From NCBI GenBank assembly GCA_900550785.1, contig URTL01000069.1, forward strand, positions 1-9,980: a stretch of DNA of 9,980 bases, written 5' to 3'. The notes beneath the pieces are model-generated. The model saw only the letters and a list, made by a program, of their open reading frames with translations. It made no database searches and was not told where the DNA came from. The DNA comes from an uncultured Collinsella sp. (GTDB taxonomy: Bacteria; Actinomycetota; Coriobacteriia; Coriobacteriales; Coriobacteriaceae). Below are positions 1-6,436 of the stretch, one piece after another. The position numbers and the translations under genes are program-made. How positions within the stretch are numbered: position 1 is the stretch's first letter; every line of letters starts with the position of its first letter.

Positions 1-152
1 TAAGGTCTATGCCGCCTCGCTTCAAGGCACCTTGCTCGCTCTGGCGGGTTTTCGCTGTCGGTAACGAATCATCGGCTATTTCGTTGCTGGTCAATATAAG
101 ATATTGATTTGCGTTAAACGGAATTCGATTGTTCTGAGGGTAGGGGATTGAT
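1..152. other. upstream gap with possible tail of a preceding gene and a weak hairpin
   Basis: No complete gene is supported here. A reading frame open from the window edge (positions 2-64, ending in TAA) has host-like codons and could be the last 20 residues of an upstream gene. A TAA at 1-3 is in another frame and could equally be the upstream stop, so I do not call a CDS. Nested inverted repeats, CCGCC (12-16) with GGCGG (43-47) and CAAGG (23-27) with CCTTG (30-34), are followed by GTTTT and could be a weak terminator. The segment 91-130 is AT-rich (TATAAGATATTG at 95-106) and is the likely promoter region for lspA, but I see no convincing -35 and -10 pair. Confidence 0.35.
136..152 (+). 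promoter_or_regulatory. ribosome binding site that decides the lspA start
   Basis: The purine-rich stretch GAGGGTAGGGG (136-146) ends six bases before the TTG codon at 153. The alternative ATG at 171 has only a short GGGGA immediately upstream. The spacing therefore favours the TTG start, which adds six residues before the first ATG. Confidence 0.5.
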
Positions 153-752
153 TTGGGTCGTGCTGGGGATATGACGACGCCTTTGGGTTGGCGGCTGGGT
201 GTTGCTGGTGGTGTGGCACTGGTTGTGCTGCTCGTTGACCAGCTGACCAAGCTTGCGGTTCGTGCCGTGGGCGACGCATTGCATGTGACCGTCATCCCCG
301 GTGTCATCGACTTTATGTTTGTCCGCAATATCGGTGCTGCCTTTAGCATGGGTGAGGGCCATGGCATCGCGTTTGCCGTGCTGGCGTTGGCGGTCATTAT
401 CGCTATTGCCGTGTACCTCGTTCGTGCACCCCAGCTCGCCCATCTTGAGGTTGTGGGCATGGCGATGGTTGCGGGCGGTGCTATCGGCAACGCTATCGAT
501 CGTTTGGCCTTTGGCTTCGTGACCGATTTTATTGCCACCACCTTCATTGACTTCCCTGTCTTCAATGTGGCCGATATCGGCATTACCTTGGGCGTCGTGC
601 TCGCCCTCTTTGGCTACATGTTCTTGAGCCCCGCTGCCCGTGAGGTCGATGCGACCGCTGAGCTCAACTCCCGTGACGAGGCCCGCGCTAAGCGCAAAGC
701 CCAGCAGCGTGGGGAGCGTGCCCGCAAGATTCGCGAAAGGAATGAACGCTAA
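153..752 (+). CDS. lspA: lipoprotein signal peptidase (signal peptidase II)
   Basis: This membrane aspartyl protease removes the signal peptide from diacylglyceryl-modified prolipoproteins at the outer face of the cytoplasmic membrane. The 199-residue product has the four-helix LspA layout, with helices near 15-38, 71-91, 98-118 and 138-158. All family boxes are visible: DQLTK (29-33), NIGAAFS (59-65), GGAIGNAIDRL (108-118) and FNVAD (137-141). By comparison with characterised LspA enzymes the catalytic pair should be D125 (in VTDFI) and D141. After the last helix comes a 40-residue highly charged, mostly basic tail (about 160-199), longer than usual and presumably cytoplasmic. I prefer the TTG start at 153 because of the Shine-Dalgarno spacing; ATG at 171 is possible. 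The stop overlaps the next start (TAATG), so the pseudouridine synthase is translationally coupled. The lspA-rlu pairing is widespread in Gram-positive bacteria (for example lspA-ylyB in Bacillus subtilis). Confidence 0.96.
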   Translation: MGRAGDMTTPLGWRLGVAGGVALVVLLVDQLTKLAVRAVGDALHVTVIPGVIDFMFVRNIGAAFSMGEGHGIAFAVLALAVIIAIAVYLVRAPQLAHLEVVGMAMVAGGAIGNAIDRLAFGFVTDFIATTFIDFPVFNVADIGITLGVVLALFGYMFLSPAAREVDATAELNSRDEARAKRKAQQRGERARKIRERNER

Positions 753-1765
753 TGGCCGACATCCATATCCTTGTTGCCGACGATGCCGCCGGTCAGCGTC
801 TTGACGCCTATCTGGGCGCCAATGACGGCTGCCCCACGCGTTCTGCCTGCGCGCATCTGATTGAGGGCGGTGCCGTTTGTGTCAATGGCGAGACCTGCCT
901 GTCTAAAAAGTACGCCGTGCGAGCCGGCGACCGTATTTCGGTCGATTTGCCCGAGCCGCACGATCCCACCGATGTGATTCCCGAGGCCATCCCGCTCGAC
1001 ATTCGCTATGAGGACGACTATCTCATTGTGCTCTCCAAGCAGCGCGGCCTGGTGTGCCATCCTGCGCATGGTCATGAGAGCGGTACGCTCGCGAATGCCC
1101 TGGTCTATCACTGCGGTATCGACCATCTGGGCACCGTGCAGGGTGAGGACCGCCCCGGCATCGTGCATCGTTTGGATCGCGATACCTCGGGCCTTATGCT
1201 TGCGGCTAAGGACGACGACACCCAGCGCGCGCTCCAAAATCTTATCCGTACGCGCACGCTCGACCGTCGCTATATCACGCTCGTTCACGGTCATATCGCT
1301 ATGGATGAGGGCACCATTAACACCGGCATTGCCCGTTCTACCCGTGACCGTGTCAAGATGGCGGTTTCGGACGATCCTTTTGCGCGCCAGGCCATTACGA
1401 CCTTTAAGGTCCTTGAGCGCTTCGATTCCACGCGTTTTGACGACGGCTATACGCTCGTCGAGTGCCACCTGTTTACGGGCCGCACACATCAGATTCGCGT
1501 GCATATGCGCCATATCAACCACGCCTGCGTGGGCGATCCGCTCTACGGCAAGTGCGATGCACGCGCCGATCAGGGTCTGACCAGGCAATTCCTTCATTCC
1601 TGGCGTGTTGCATTCGACCATCCCGTGACGGGGGAGCGCATTGAGTGCCGCGACGAGCTACCGTGGGATCTCGCCGCGGTTCTTGACGACCTGGCCCCGC
1701 GCTCGCTTGGCCGCACCGCTGCCGGCGACGAAATAGTTCCGCAGCTCGGTCTGCTCGAAGCCTAG
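752..1765 (+). CDS. rluD: RluA-family 23S rRNA pseudouridine synthase (RluD/YlyB type)
   Basis: This enzyme isomerises uridine to pseudouridine in structured RNA, most likely large-subunit rRNA. The 337-residue product begins with an S4 RNA-binding domain (about 14-66, GQRLDAYL to GDRISV). The RluA-type catalytic domain follows from about 85. The signature HRLDRDTSGL (139-148) places the catalytic aspartate at D142. Upstream is the CHPAHGHESGTLANAL block (102-117), close to the RluD/YlyB pattern, although the usual KP before GL is replaced by KQR. GRTHQIRVH (243-251) is the conserved late motif that helps form the active site. The start ATG shares its A with the lspA stop, and AAAGGAA at 736-742 is the ribosome binding site. 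The exact target uridines cannot be read from the sequence, so the symbol rests on family resemblance and the lspA neighbourhood. The tail after about 300 is variable and not recognised. Confidence 0.93.
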   Translation: MADIHILVADDAAGQRLDAYLGANDGCPTRSACAHLIEGGAVCVNGETCLSKKYAVRAGDRISVDLPEPHDPTDVIPEAIPLDIRYEDDYLIVLSKQRGLVCHPAHGHESGTLANALVYHCGIDHLGTVQGEDRPGIVHRLDRDTSGLMLAAKDDDTQRALQNLIRTRTLDRRYITLVHGHIAMDEGTINTGIARSTRDRVKMAVSDDPFARQAITTFKVLERFDSTRFDDGYTLVECHLFTGRTHQIRVHMRHINHACVGDPLYGKCDARADQGLTRQFLHSWRVAFDHPVTGERIECRDELPWDLAAVLDDLAPRSLGRTAAGDEIVPQLGLLEA

Positions 1766-1783
1766 CCAGTATTAGGTGGTTTC

Positions 1784-1810
1784 TTGAACTCGGTAAGCCT
1801 GCGGTAAGAT
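1784..1810 (+). promoter_or_regulatory. candidate promoter of the glycosyltransferase gene
   Basis: TTGAAC (1784-1789) and TAAGAT (1805-1810) are separated by 15 bases, slightly short, and each matches the housekeeping consensus at four of six positions. The -10 is preceded by GG, as in two other candidate promoters in this window. It lies in the only sizeable gap between rluD and the next gene, and leaves a leader of about 30 bases containing GGGAG (1838-1842). Confidence 0.45.
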
Positions 1811-1847
1811 ATACGGTTGTTTACGTAACGCGTTCTCGGGAGCCTGT

Positions 1848-3143
1848 ATGCTCGCCTTTTTACAAACCAACACACCCATCGTGATCTTCAACCAGATTGT
1901 TGTCACGCTGCTCACGGTCTGCTTTCTGTACCAGGTGGTCTTCTTTGTCATTGGCGCTCTTCGTGGCGAGGTCGCGCCTCCCAAGGCCAAAAAACTTCAC
2001 CGCTATGCCTTCTTCATTGCTGCGCATAACGAGGAAGCCGTAATTGCCAATCTCGTACGCTCCATCAAGGACCAGGACTATCCGTCCGAGCTTATCGAGG
2101 TCTTTGTCGTTGCCGACGCCTGCACCGACAACACCGCGCAGCTCGCGCGCGAGGCCGGTGCCATTGTTTACGAGCGCAATGACCTGGCCCGCAAGGGCAA
2201 GAGCTGGGTCATGGACTATGGCTTCGACCGCATTCTCAACGAGTATCCCGACACGTTTGAGGGCTACTTTATCTTCGATGCCGATAACGTTATCTCCCGC
2301 GATTACGTTTCCAAGATGAATGATGCCTTTGACCAGGGCTTCCATGTGGTCACGAGCTATCGCAATTCCAAGAACTTCGGCAGCTCGTGGATCTCGGCTG
2401 CTAATGCCACGTGGTATCTACGCGAGGCGCGCTTCCTCAACAACGCGCGTAATATCTGCAAGACGTCCTGCGCTGTTTCGGGTTCGGGTTACCTTATCTC
2501 GTCAAGCGTTATCGAGGGCATGCACGGTTGGCAGTTCCACACGCTGACCGAGGACATTCAGTTCACTACGTTCTGCGCTATTCACGGTATTCGCATTGGC
2601 TATGCGCCGGCGGAGTTCTTTGACGAGCAACCCGTGACGTTTAAGGCATCCTGGAAGCAGCGTATGCGCTGGACCAAGGGCTTTTACCAGGTGTTCTTTA
2701 CCTACGGTAAGCATCTGGTCAAGTCGACGTTCCGCTATCATCGCTTTGCCGCCTACGACATGTTCATGACGATCGCCCCGGGTATGCTGCTATCGCTGAT
2801 CTCGATGCTCGCTAATGCGACGTTCTTGATTGTGGGTGGCCTTTCGCATGGTTTCTTGGCTACCGAAGTCGAGATGCAGGCGTGCGCCGCTTCGCTCATT
2901 ATGACCTTCGCCATGATGTATCAGACCTTCTTTATCCTGGCGCTGCTCACGACTATCTTTGAGTACAAGCACATTCACTGCGCGCAAAAGTGGCGTCTGG
3001 TGACTAACCTGTTTACCTTCCCGATCTTTATGTTCAGCTATATCCCCATCACGGTGGCCGCGCTGTTCCTGAAGGTCGACTGGGTGCCGACGCAGCACGC
3101 CGTCAACGTTACCCTTGACGAGGTCATGCAAGGCGCCAAATAA
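1848..3143 (+). CDS. membrane-anchored family 2 glycosyltransferase (processive-type motifs)
   Basis: The 431-residue product has an N-terminal membrane helix (about 10-38), a cytoplasmic GT-A domain (about 50-290) and three C-terminal membrane helices (about 305-331, 344-372 and 384-408). GT2 landmarks are present in order: FFIAAHNEE (55-63) at the start of the nucleotide-sugar fold, VVADACTDNT (87-96), the metal-binding DAD (144-146), TED (234-236) carrying the likely catalytic base, and QRMRW (271-275). The QxxRW box together with flanking membrane helices is typical of processive or membrane-embedded GT2 enzymes such as cellulose, hyaluronan and poly-GlcNAc synthases. The sugar donor and product cannot be deduced. 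No other polysaccharide gene is adjacent, and the gene appears to be a single transcription unit: promoter candidate upstream, strong terminator immediately after. GGGAG at 1838-1842 precedes the ATG by five bases. A single-transfer enzyme for a lipid or cell-wall sugar is the main alternative. Confidence 0.9.
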   Translation: MLAFLQTNTPIVIFNQIVVTLLTVCFLYQVVFFVIGALRGEVAPPKAKKLHRYAFFIAAHNEEAVIANLVRSIKDQDYPSELIEVFVVADACTDNTAQLAREAGAIVYERNDLARKGKSWVMDYGFDRILNEYPDTFEGYFIFDADNVISRDYVSKMNDAFDQGFHVVTSYRNSKNFGSSWISAANATWYLREARFLNNARNICKTSCAVSGSGYLISSSVIEGMHGWQFHTLTEDIQFTTFCAIHGIRIGYAPAEFFDEQPVTFKASWKQRMRWTKGFYQVFFTYGKHLVKSTFRYHRFAAYDMFMTIAPGMLLSLISMLANATFLIVGGLSHGFLATEVEMQACAASLIMTFAMMYQTFFILALLTTIFEYKHIHCAQKWRLVTNLFTFPIFMFSYIPITVAALFLKVDWVPTQHAVNVTLDEVMQGAK

Positions 3144-3151
3144 CCATCACC

Positions 3152-3193
3152 AAAACCACCGCAAAGGGGACAGGCACCTTTGTGGTGGTTTTT
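3152..3193 (+). terminator. strong intrinsic terminator with a REP-like core
   Basis: The left arm AAAACCACCGCAAAGG (3152-3167) pairs with the right arm CCTTTGTGGTGGTTTT (3177-3192). This is 15 Watson-Crick pairs and one G-T wobble around a nine-base loop, followed by one more T and a T-rich stretch. It begins eight bases after the glycosyltransferase stop. The arms run from A to T, so the hairpin could also work on the minus strand. The loop and flank read GGGGACAGGCACC, which I recall as the core of a dispersed repeat in this bacterial group. That point is recollection and unchecked. Confidence 0.85.
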
Positions 3194-3224
3194 GCTTTTG
3201 CGATGCAGCTCGAGGAGGAGTCCG

Positions 3225-3647
3225 ATGGCCTATATCCCGTTTTGGATTTGCATCTTTGCCGGCGTGGCAATTGATGCCCGAGAGCGACGGTTTCCCAATG
3301 GGCTTGCCGGCGCATGTGCCGTGACGGCGTTGGCGGGCGTTTGGCTCGATCTCGGTTTGAACACAGCGCTTGACCACGCCGGTCTTGCGGTCATCGTCTA
3401 CCTTGGCCTTGTGCTTACCGAGTCGCTCTGGCGTAGAGTTCGCCACGCTCCTGGCATTGGCATGGGGGACGTCAAGGCACTCTTTGCCCTTTGTACCTTC
3501 GATCCCCTGGGCGGCGTTGTCGCGTTTGCGGTTGCGCTCCTGACCCTTGCCGTCGCTTGCCTCATCGCAAAATCGCGCTCCCTGCCATTGCTCCCGTTTT
3601 TAGTGCCGATTTTTGCCATAATCGAGGTCGTGGGCTGCACTTTGTAA
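3225..3647 (+). CDS. A24-family prepilin peptidase, minimal TadV/CpaA-like form
   Basis: This is a 140-residue polytopic membrane aspartic protease of the type that cleaves the leader of type IV prepilins and related pseudopilins at the cytoplasmic side. Both catalytic motifs are present: D17 in AIDARERRFPN (15-25), and D82 in GMGDVK (79-84), the GxGD signature. The protein is hydrophobic throughout, with about five or six short helices. It lacks the N-terminal methyltransferase domain of PilD-like enzymes, which matches the small TadV/CpaA class used for Flp/Tad pili. The start is ATG 3225, because GAGGAGGAG (3212-3220) sits four bases upstream; the frame stays open to 3180, but that lies inside the preceding terminator. 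No pilin, ATPase or secretin gene is nearby, so its substrate must be encoded elsewhere. It follows a strong terminator and has no clear promoter of its own. The downstream phosphohydrolase begins 31 bases after its stop and may be co-transcribed. Confidence 0.87.
   Translation: MAYIPFWICIFAGVAIDARERRFPNGLAGACAVTALAGVWLDLGLNTALDHAGLAVIVYLGLVLTESLWRRVRHAPGIGMGDVKALFALCTFDPLGGVVAFAVALLTLAVACLIAKSRSLPLLPFLVPIFAIIEVVGCTL
3614..3622 (+). promoter_or_regulatory. possible extended -10 promoter for the dGTPase-like gene
   Basis: TGCCATAAT inside the 3' end of the prepilin peptidase gene fits an extended -10 element (TGn followed by CATAAT, five of six to consensus). I found no -35 at normal spacing. 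It would leave a leader of roughly 50 bases before the ATG at 3679. Confidence 0.25.
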
Positions 3648-3666
3648 CCGATTGCGCATCCTTTTT

Positions 3667-3672
3667 AAGGAG
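3667..3672 (+). promoter_or_regulatory. ribosome binding site that fixes the dGTPase-like start
   Basis: AAGGAG lies six bases before ATG 3679. It lies downstream of the in-frame TTG at 3652, so it supports the later start and not the nine-residue longer one. An out-of-frame ATG at 3674 is too close to the site. Confidence 0.75.
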
Positions 3673-3678
3673 CATGCC

Positions 3679-4926
3679 ATGGCAACTAATCAAGAAACGG
3701 CCGTCATTAAGGCGCGCATGGACCGTATTCCCTCGGCGTTGTCGCCCGAGCTTGTCGAGCGCATTGCCGCCGATCGTGCTTCGGGCTATGTCAACCCGTA
3801 TCGTTGCAACGATGATCAGGTCATTCGTCGTATTGATCGCGCCGCCGACAAAGGCACGCTTATGCGTCCGGCGTTTATGCGCGATACCGAAAAGATACTT
3901 CATCTTCCGGCGTACACCCGTTATGCAGGCAAAACGCAGGTCTTTAGCTTCCGTAGCAATGATGATCTTTCACGCCGCGGTTTGCACGTACAGCTTGTCT
4001 CCCGCATTGCGCGCGATATCGGTCGCGCCCTGGGGCTCAATTGCGATCTGATCGAGGCGATTGGCCTGGGTCACGACTTGGGACACACGCCTTTCGGCCA
4101 TGCCGGCGAGCGCTTCCTCAACGATATCTATCATGAGCGTACGGGGCGTTATTTTTTCCATAACGTGCAGTCGGTCCGCGTGCTCGACGCGCTGTACGGC
4201 CGCAACGTGTCGCTCCAGACGCTCGACGGCGTGCTATGCCATAACGGCGAGTACGAGCAGCGTGTGTTTGAGCTCTCGGACATGGGCTCCTTTGACCAGT
4301 TTGACCAGACGGTTGAGGATTGCATTGCCACGGGCTATAGCGCAATTGAGCATCTGCGTCCCATGACGCTCGAGGGCTGCGTCGTTCGCATCTCGGATAT
4401 TCTTGCCTACGTCGGTCGTGATCGCCAAGACGCCATTGCGGCGGGCCTGCTTTCGCCCGACGCTTTTGATGATGGCCGGGGCGGTGCCTACAACAGTTGG
4501 ATCCTCACGCATGCCTCCATCGATATCGTTGAGCACAGCTATGGTAAGCCGCGCATCGAGATGAGCGAGGACCTGTTTGAGGAAATTCGCCGAGCCAAGC
4601 GCGAGAACTACGAGAAGATCTATAGCAAGGGCGGTATCGAAGGCGATTCCGAGGCGGAGCTGCGCGAGGCGTTCGTAAAGCTCTACGACCGTTGCCTGCA
4701 GGACATAAATGAAGGCGACGAGTCTTCGTACATCTTTAAGCACCATATTTCGCGCATTGAGCAGCAGCTTTTCTACTACGATCGCACCTATGCCTGGCAG
4801 GACGACAAGGATCAAGCCGTGGTGGATTATATCGCGAGCATGACGGACGGTTATTTCTGCGAACTGACGAGCAAGCTGTTCCCTGGTCTGGAGTTTCCGC
4901 ACCGTACCTATATTAACGAACGGTAG
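3679..4926 (+). CDS. dgt: HD-domain dNTP triphosphohydrolase (dGTPase-like)
   Basis: The family hydrolyses dGTP or other dNTPs to the deoxynucleoside and tripolyphosphate, which limits dNTP pools. The 415-residue product carries the HD metal-site residues: H103 in the GLHVQLV segment, then H132 and D133 in GHDLGHTPFGHAGE (131-144), with H136 and H141 also family-conserved. The distal ligand is D240 in RISDILAY (237-244). The spacing and the HTPFGHAGE block are the hallmark of dGTPases, as opposed to generic HD proteins. FFHNVQSVRVL (159-169) and CHNGEY (187-192) match the family's substrate-side segments. Residues 1-60 are a helical leader that I do not recognise. Substrate preference (dGTP alone or several dNTPs, possibly with allosteric activation) cannot be read. 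Start choice rests on AAGGAG at 3667-3672. The RarA gene follows 60 bases later, which suggests a DNA-replication setting. Confidence 0.9.
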   Translation: MATNQETAVIKARMDRIPSALSPELVERIAADRASGYVNPYRCNDDQVIRRIDRAADKGTLMRPAFMRDTEKILHLPAYTRYAGKTQVFSFRSNDDLSRRGLHVQLVSRIARDIGRALGLNCDLIEAIGLGHDLGHTPFGHAGERFLNDIYHERTGRYFFHNVQSVRVLDALYGRNVSLQTLDGVLCHNGEYEQRVFELSDMGSFDQFDQTVEDCIATGYSAIEHLRPMTLEGCVVRISDILAYVGRDRQDAIAAGLLSPDAFDDGRGGAYNSWILTHASIDIVEHSYGKPRIEMSEDLFEEIRRAKRENYEKIYSKGGIEGDSEAELREAFVKLYDRCLQDINEGDESSYIFKHHISRIEQQLFYYDRTYAWQDDKDQAVVDYIASMTDGYFCELTSKLFPGLEFPHRTYINER

Positions 4927-4941
4927 TTCGTATATATTCGG

Positions 4942-4947
4942 TATACT
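4942..4947 (+). promoter_or_regulatory. possible rarA promoter (-10 only)
   Basis: TATACT matches the -10 consensus at five of six positions and is preceded by GG. It lies in the AT-rich gap just after the phosphohydrolase stop (4924-4926). A second candidate, TATATT (4933-4938), is nearby. No acceptable -35 is visible for either, so this is a weak call. Confidence 0.35.
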
Positions 4948-4986
4948 GTTAGTGGAAAACGTTTTTGATTGATGCACGGGATGGCT

Positions 4987-6336
4987 ATGGACGACCTTTT
5001 TTCTGCCTCGACGCGTGAGCGTTCCTTTCAGAATGCGCCGCTTGCGGTGCGCATGCGGCCAAATTCGCTCGACGAGTATGTGGGCCAGCAAAAGGCCGTC
5101 GGTAAGGGCTCATGGTTGCGTGCCGCGATCGAACACGACGTGCTTTCCAGTGTGATTTTGTATGGGCCGGCCGGTACGGGCAAGACGACGCTGGCCCATA
5201 TTATCGCCAACCATACTAAGAGCGAGTTTGTCGAGGTCAGCGCTGTGACAGGCACCGTGAAGGACTTGCGCCGCGTGATTGATGAGGCCAAGACGCGCCT
5301 GAATACGTACGACCGCCGCACCATTCTATTCATCGATGAGATTCACCGCTTCTCTAAGTCGCAGCAGGATGCCCTGCTGCATGCAGTTGAGAACCGTACC
5401 GTCATTATGATTGGCGCTACGACAGAGAACCCGTACTTTGAGGTCAACTCGGCACTGTTGTCGCGCGGGCGCGTGGTGGAGCTTGAACATCTGAAGGATG
5501 AGGATATCGCCACGCTTATTGAGCGTGCGCTCGAGGCACCACAGGGCTTGAACGGAAAGTTCTCGGCCGATGAGGATACGGTCAAGACCATTTGCACGCT
5601 GGCAGCGGGTGACGCTCGCTCGGCGCTCACGACGCTCGAGCTTGCGAGCGAGATTGCCGTCACGCGTCCCGATACCGAGGGAACGCCAGCGCCTGCGGCG
5701 GGGGAGCGCTATCCCATCACCGTGGATGACGTGAAGATTGCCAACCCGCGTCGCGGCTTTACGTATGACAAAAACGGCGACATGCACTACGACATCATCA
5801 GTGCGTTCATCAAGTCCATGCGCGGTAGTGACCCCGATGCCACGATCTATTGGCTCGCGCGCATGATCGATGCTGGGGAGGATCCTAAGTTTATCGCTCG
5901 CCGCATTATGATTCACGCTTCTGAGGATGTTGGCAACGCCGACCCGCAGGCGCTTTTGGTGGCGCATGCCGCGTTTAAGTCTGCCGAGGTCATTGGCTAT
6001 CCCGAGTGCCGCATTAACCTGGCTCAGGCTGCACTCTATGTGTGCTTGGCGCCAAAATCCAACGCGTGTGAGGCTTCGATCGATGCGGCGCTGGCCGATA
6101 TCCATTCTAGTGGGCTTCGCGAGGTGCCGAGTTATCTGCGCGATCGCCATCGCCCGGGCAGCGATGAATACGGTGTGTATAAGTATCCACATGATTATCC
6201 CGAAGGCTGGGTCGATCAGCGCTATTTGCCCGAAGGCTTGGAACGCGGTGCATTTTGGCAGCCTGCCGGGCGCGGCTGGGAAGAGTGGCGCGTAGAGCAA
6301 AGCGAACGAGACCGCAGCGGGAATGCACCGAGGTAG
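4987..6336 (+). CDS. rarA: replication-associated recombination protein A (AAA+ ATPase RarA/MgsA)
   Basis: RarA is a clamp-loader-like AAA+ ATPase that acts at stalled replication forks and single-strand gaps (WRNIP1/Mgs1 in eukaryotes). Using ATG 4987, the product has 449 residues, close to the family norm. LAVRMRPNSLDEYVGQQ (19-35) is the typical N-terminal box. Walker A is GPAGTGKTT (60-68, K66), Walker B is ILFIDEIHRF (113-122), sensor 1 is GATTEN (143-148) and the arginine finger is R160 in ALLSR. The C-terminal tetramerisation region follows, with SAFIKSMRGSDPDA, IMIHASEDVGNADP, and VPSYLRDRH plus YKYPHDYPEGW near the end. Start choice is uncertain: TTG 4969, ATG 4972, ATG 4981 and ATG 4987 are all in frame and none has a good Shine-Dalgarno sequence. 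I chose 4987 because MDDLF followed by the conserved box gives the usual short leader. Confidence 0.96.
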   Translation: MDDLFSASTRERSFQNAPLAVRMRPNSLDEYVGQQKAVGKGSWLRAAIEHDVLSSVILYGPAGTGKTTLAHIIANHTKSEFVEVSAVTGTVKDLRRVIDEAKTRLNTYDRRTILFIDEIHRFSKSQQDALLHAVENRTVIMIGATTENPYFEVNSALLSRGRVVELEHLKDEDIATLIERALEAPQGLNGKFSADEDTVKTICTLAAGDARSALTTLELASEIAVTRPDTEGTPAPAAGERYPITVDDVKIANPRRGFTYDKNGDMHYDIISAFIKSMRGSDPDATIYWLARMIDAGEDPKFIARRIMIHASEDVGNADPQALLVAHAAFKSAEVIGYPECRINLAQAALYVCLAPKSNACEASIDAALADIHSSGLREVPSYLRDRHRPGSDEYGVYKYPHDYPEGWVDQRYLPEGLERGAFWQPAGRGWEEWRVEQSERDRSGNAPR

Positions 6337-6367
6337 CTGCTGATAATTTTGTCCCACGTTGCTGCTC

Positions 6368-6398
6368 TTGGCATGTTCGGTCCCCTTTGGGGTACCAT
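6368..6398 (+). promoter_or_regulatory. candidate promoter of the sigma-factor operon
   Basis: TTGGCA (6368-6373) and TACCAT (6393-6398) are 19 bases apart, which is long, and the -10 is preceded by GG. The spacer contains a small imperfect hairpin (CCCC, 6382-6385, with GGGG, 6389-6392). The overlapping GGGTAC (6390-6395) resembles the -10 of SigB-type promoters, which would suggest autoregulation, but no GTTT-like -35 sits at the required distance. The gap from rarA is 100 bases with no gene in it. Confidence 0.35.
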
Positions 6399-6436
6399 GA
6401 AAAGCGTCTGTATTTCGATTCTTCCGGGAGGCTTGT

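Noticed and set aside
2..64. Possible C-terminal tail of an upstream gene
   Set aside because: Only 20 codons are visible, with no recognisable motif, and another frame has a stop at 1-3. I mention it in the gap entry but do not call it a CDS.
113..143. SigB-type promoter before lspA (GTTAAA and GGGTAG)
   Set aside because: The spacer is 19 bases, too long for this class, and GGGTAG overlaps the ribosome binding site.
749..1621. Long minus-strand open frame (290 codons) opposite the pseudouridine synthase
   Set aside because: It mirrors a strongly supported gene, has no recognisable domain and is a common by-product of high-GC codon use. The same reasoning excludes the long minus-strand frames at 4234-5091 and 5326-6447.
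4969..4986. Earlier rarA starts (TTG 4969, ATG 4972, ATG 4981)
   Set aside because: None has a better ribosome binding site, and the extra residues do not resemble the family N-terminus. They are kept as alternatives only.
6375..6395. SigB-type autoregulatory promoter (GGGTAC) before the sigma operon
   Set aside because: No GTTT-like -35 lies 12 to 15 bases upstream; the nearest GTT is only about nine bases from the element (counted from the end of its hexamer).
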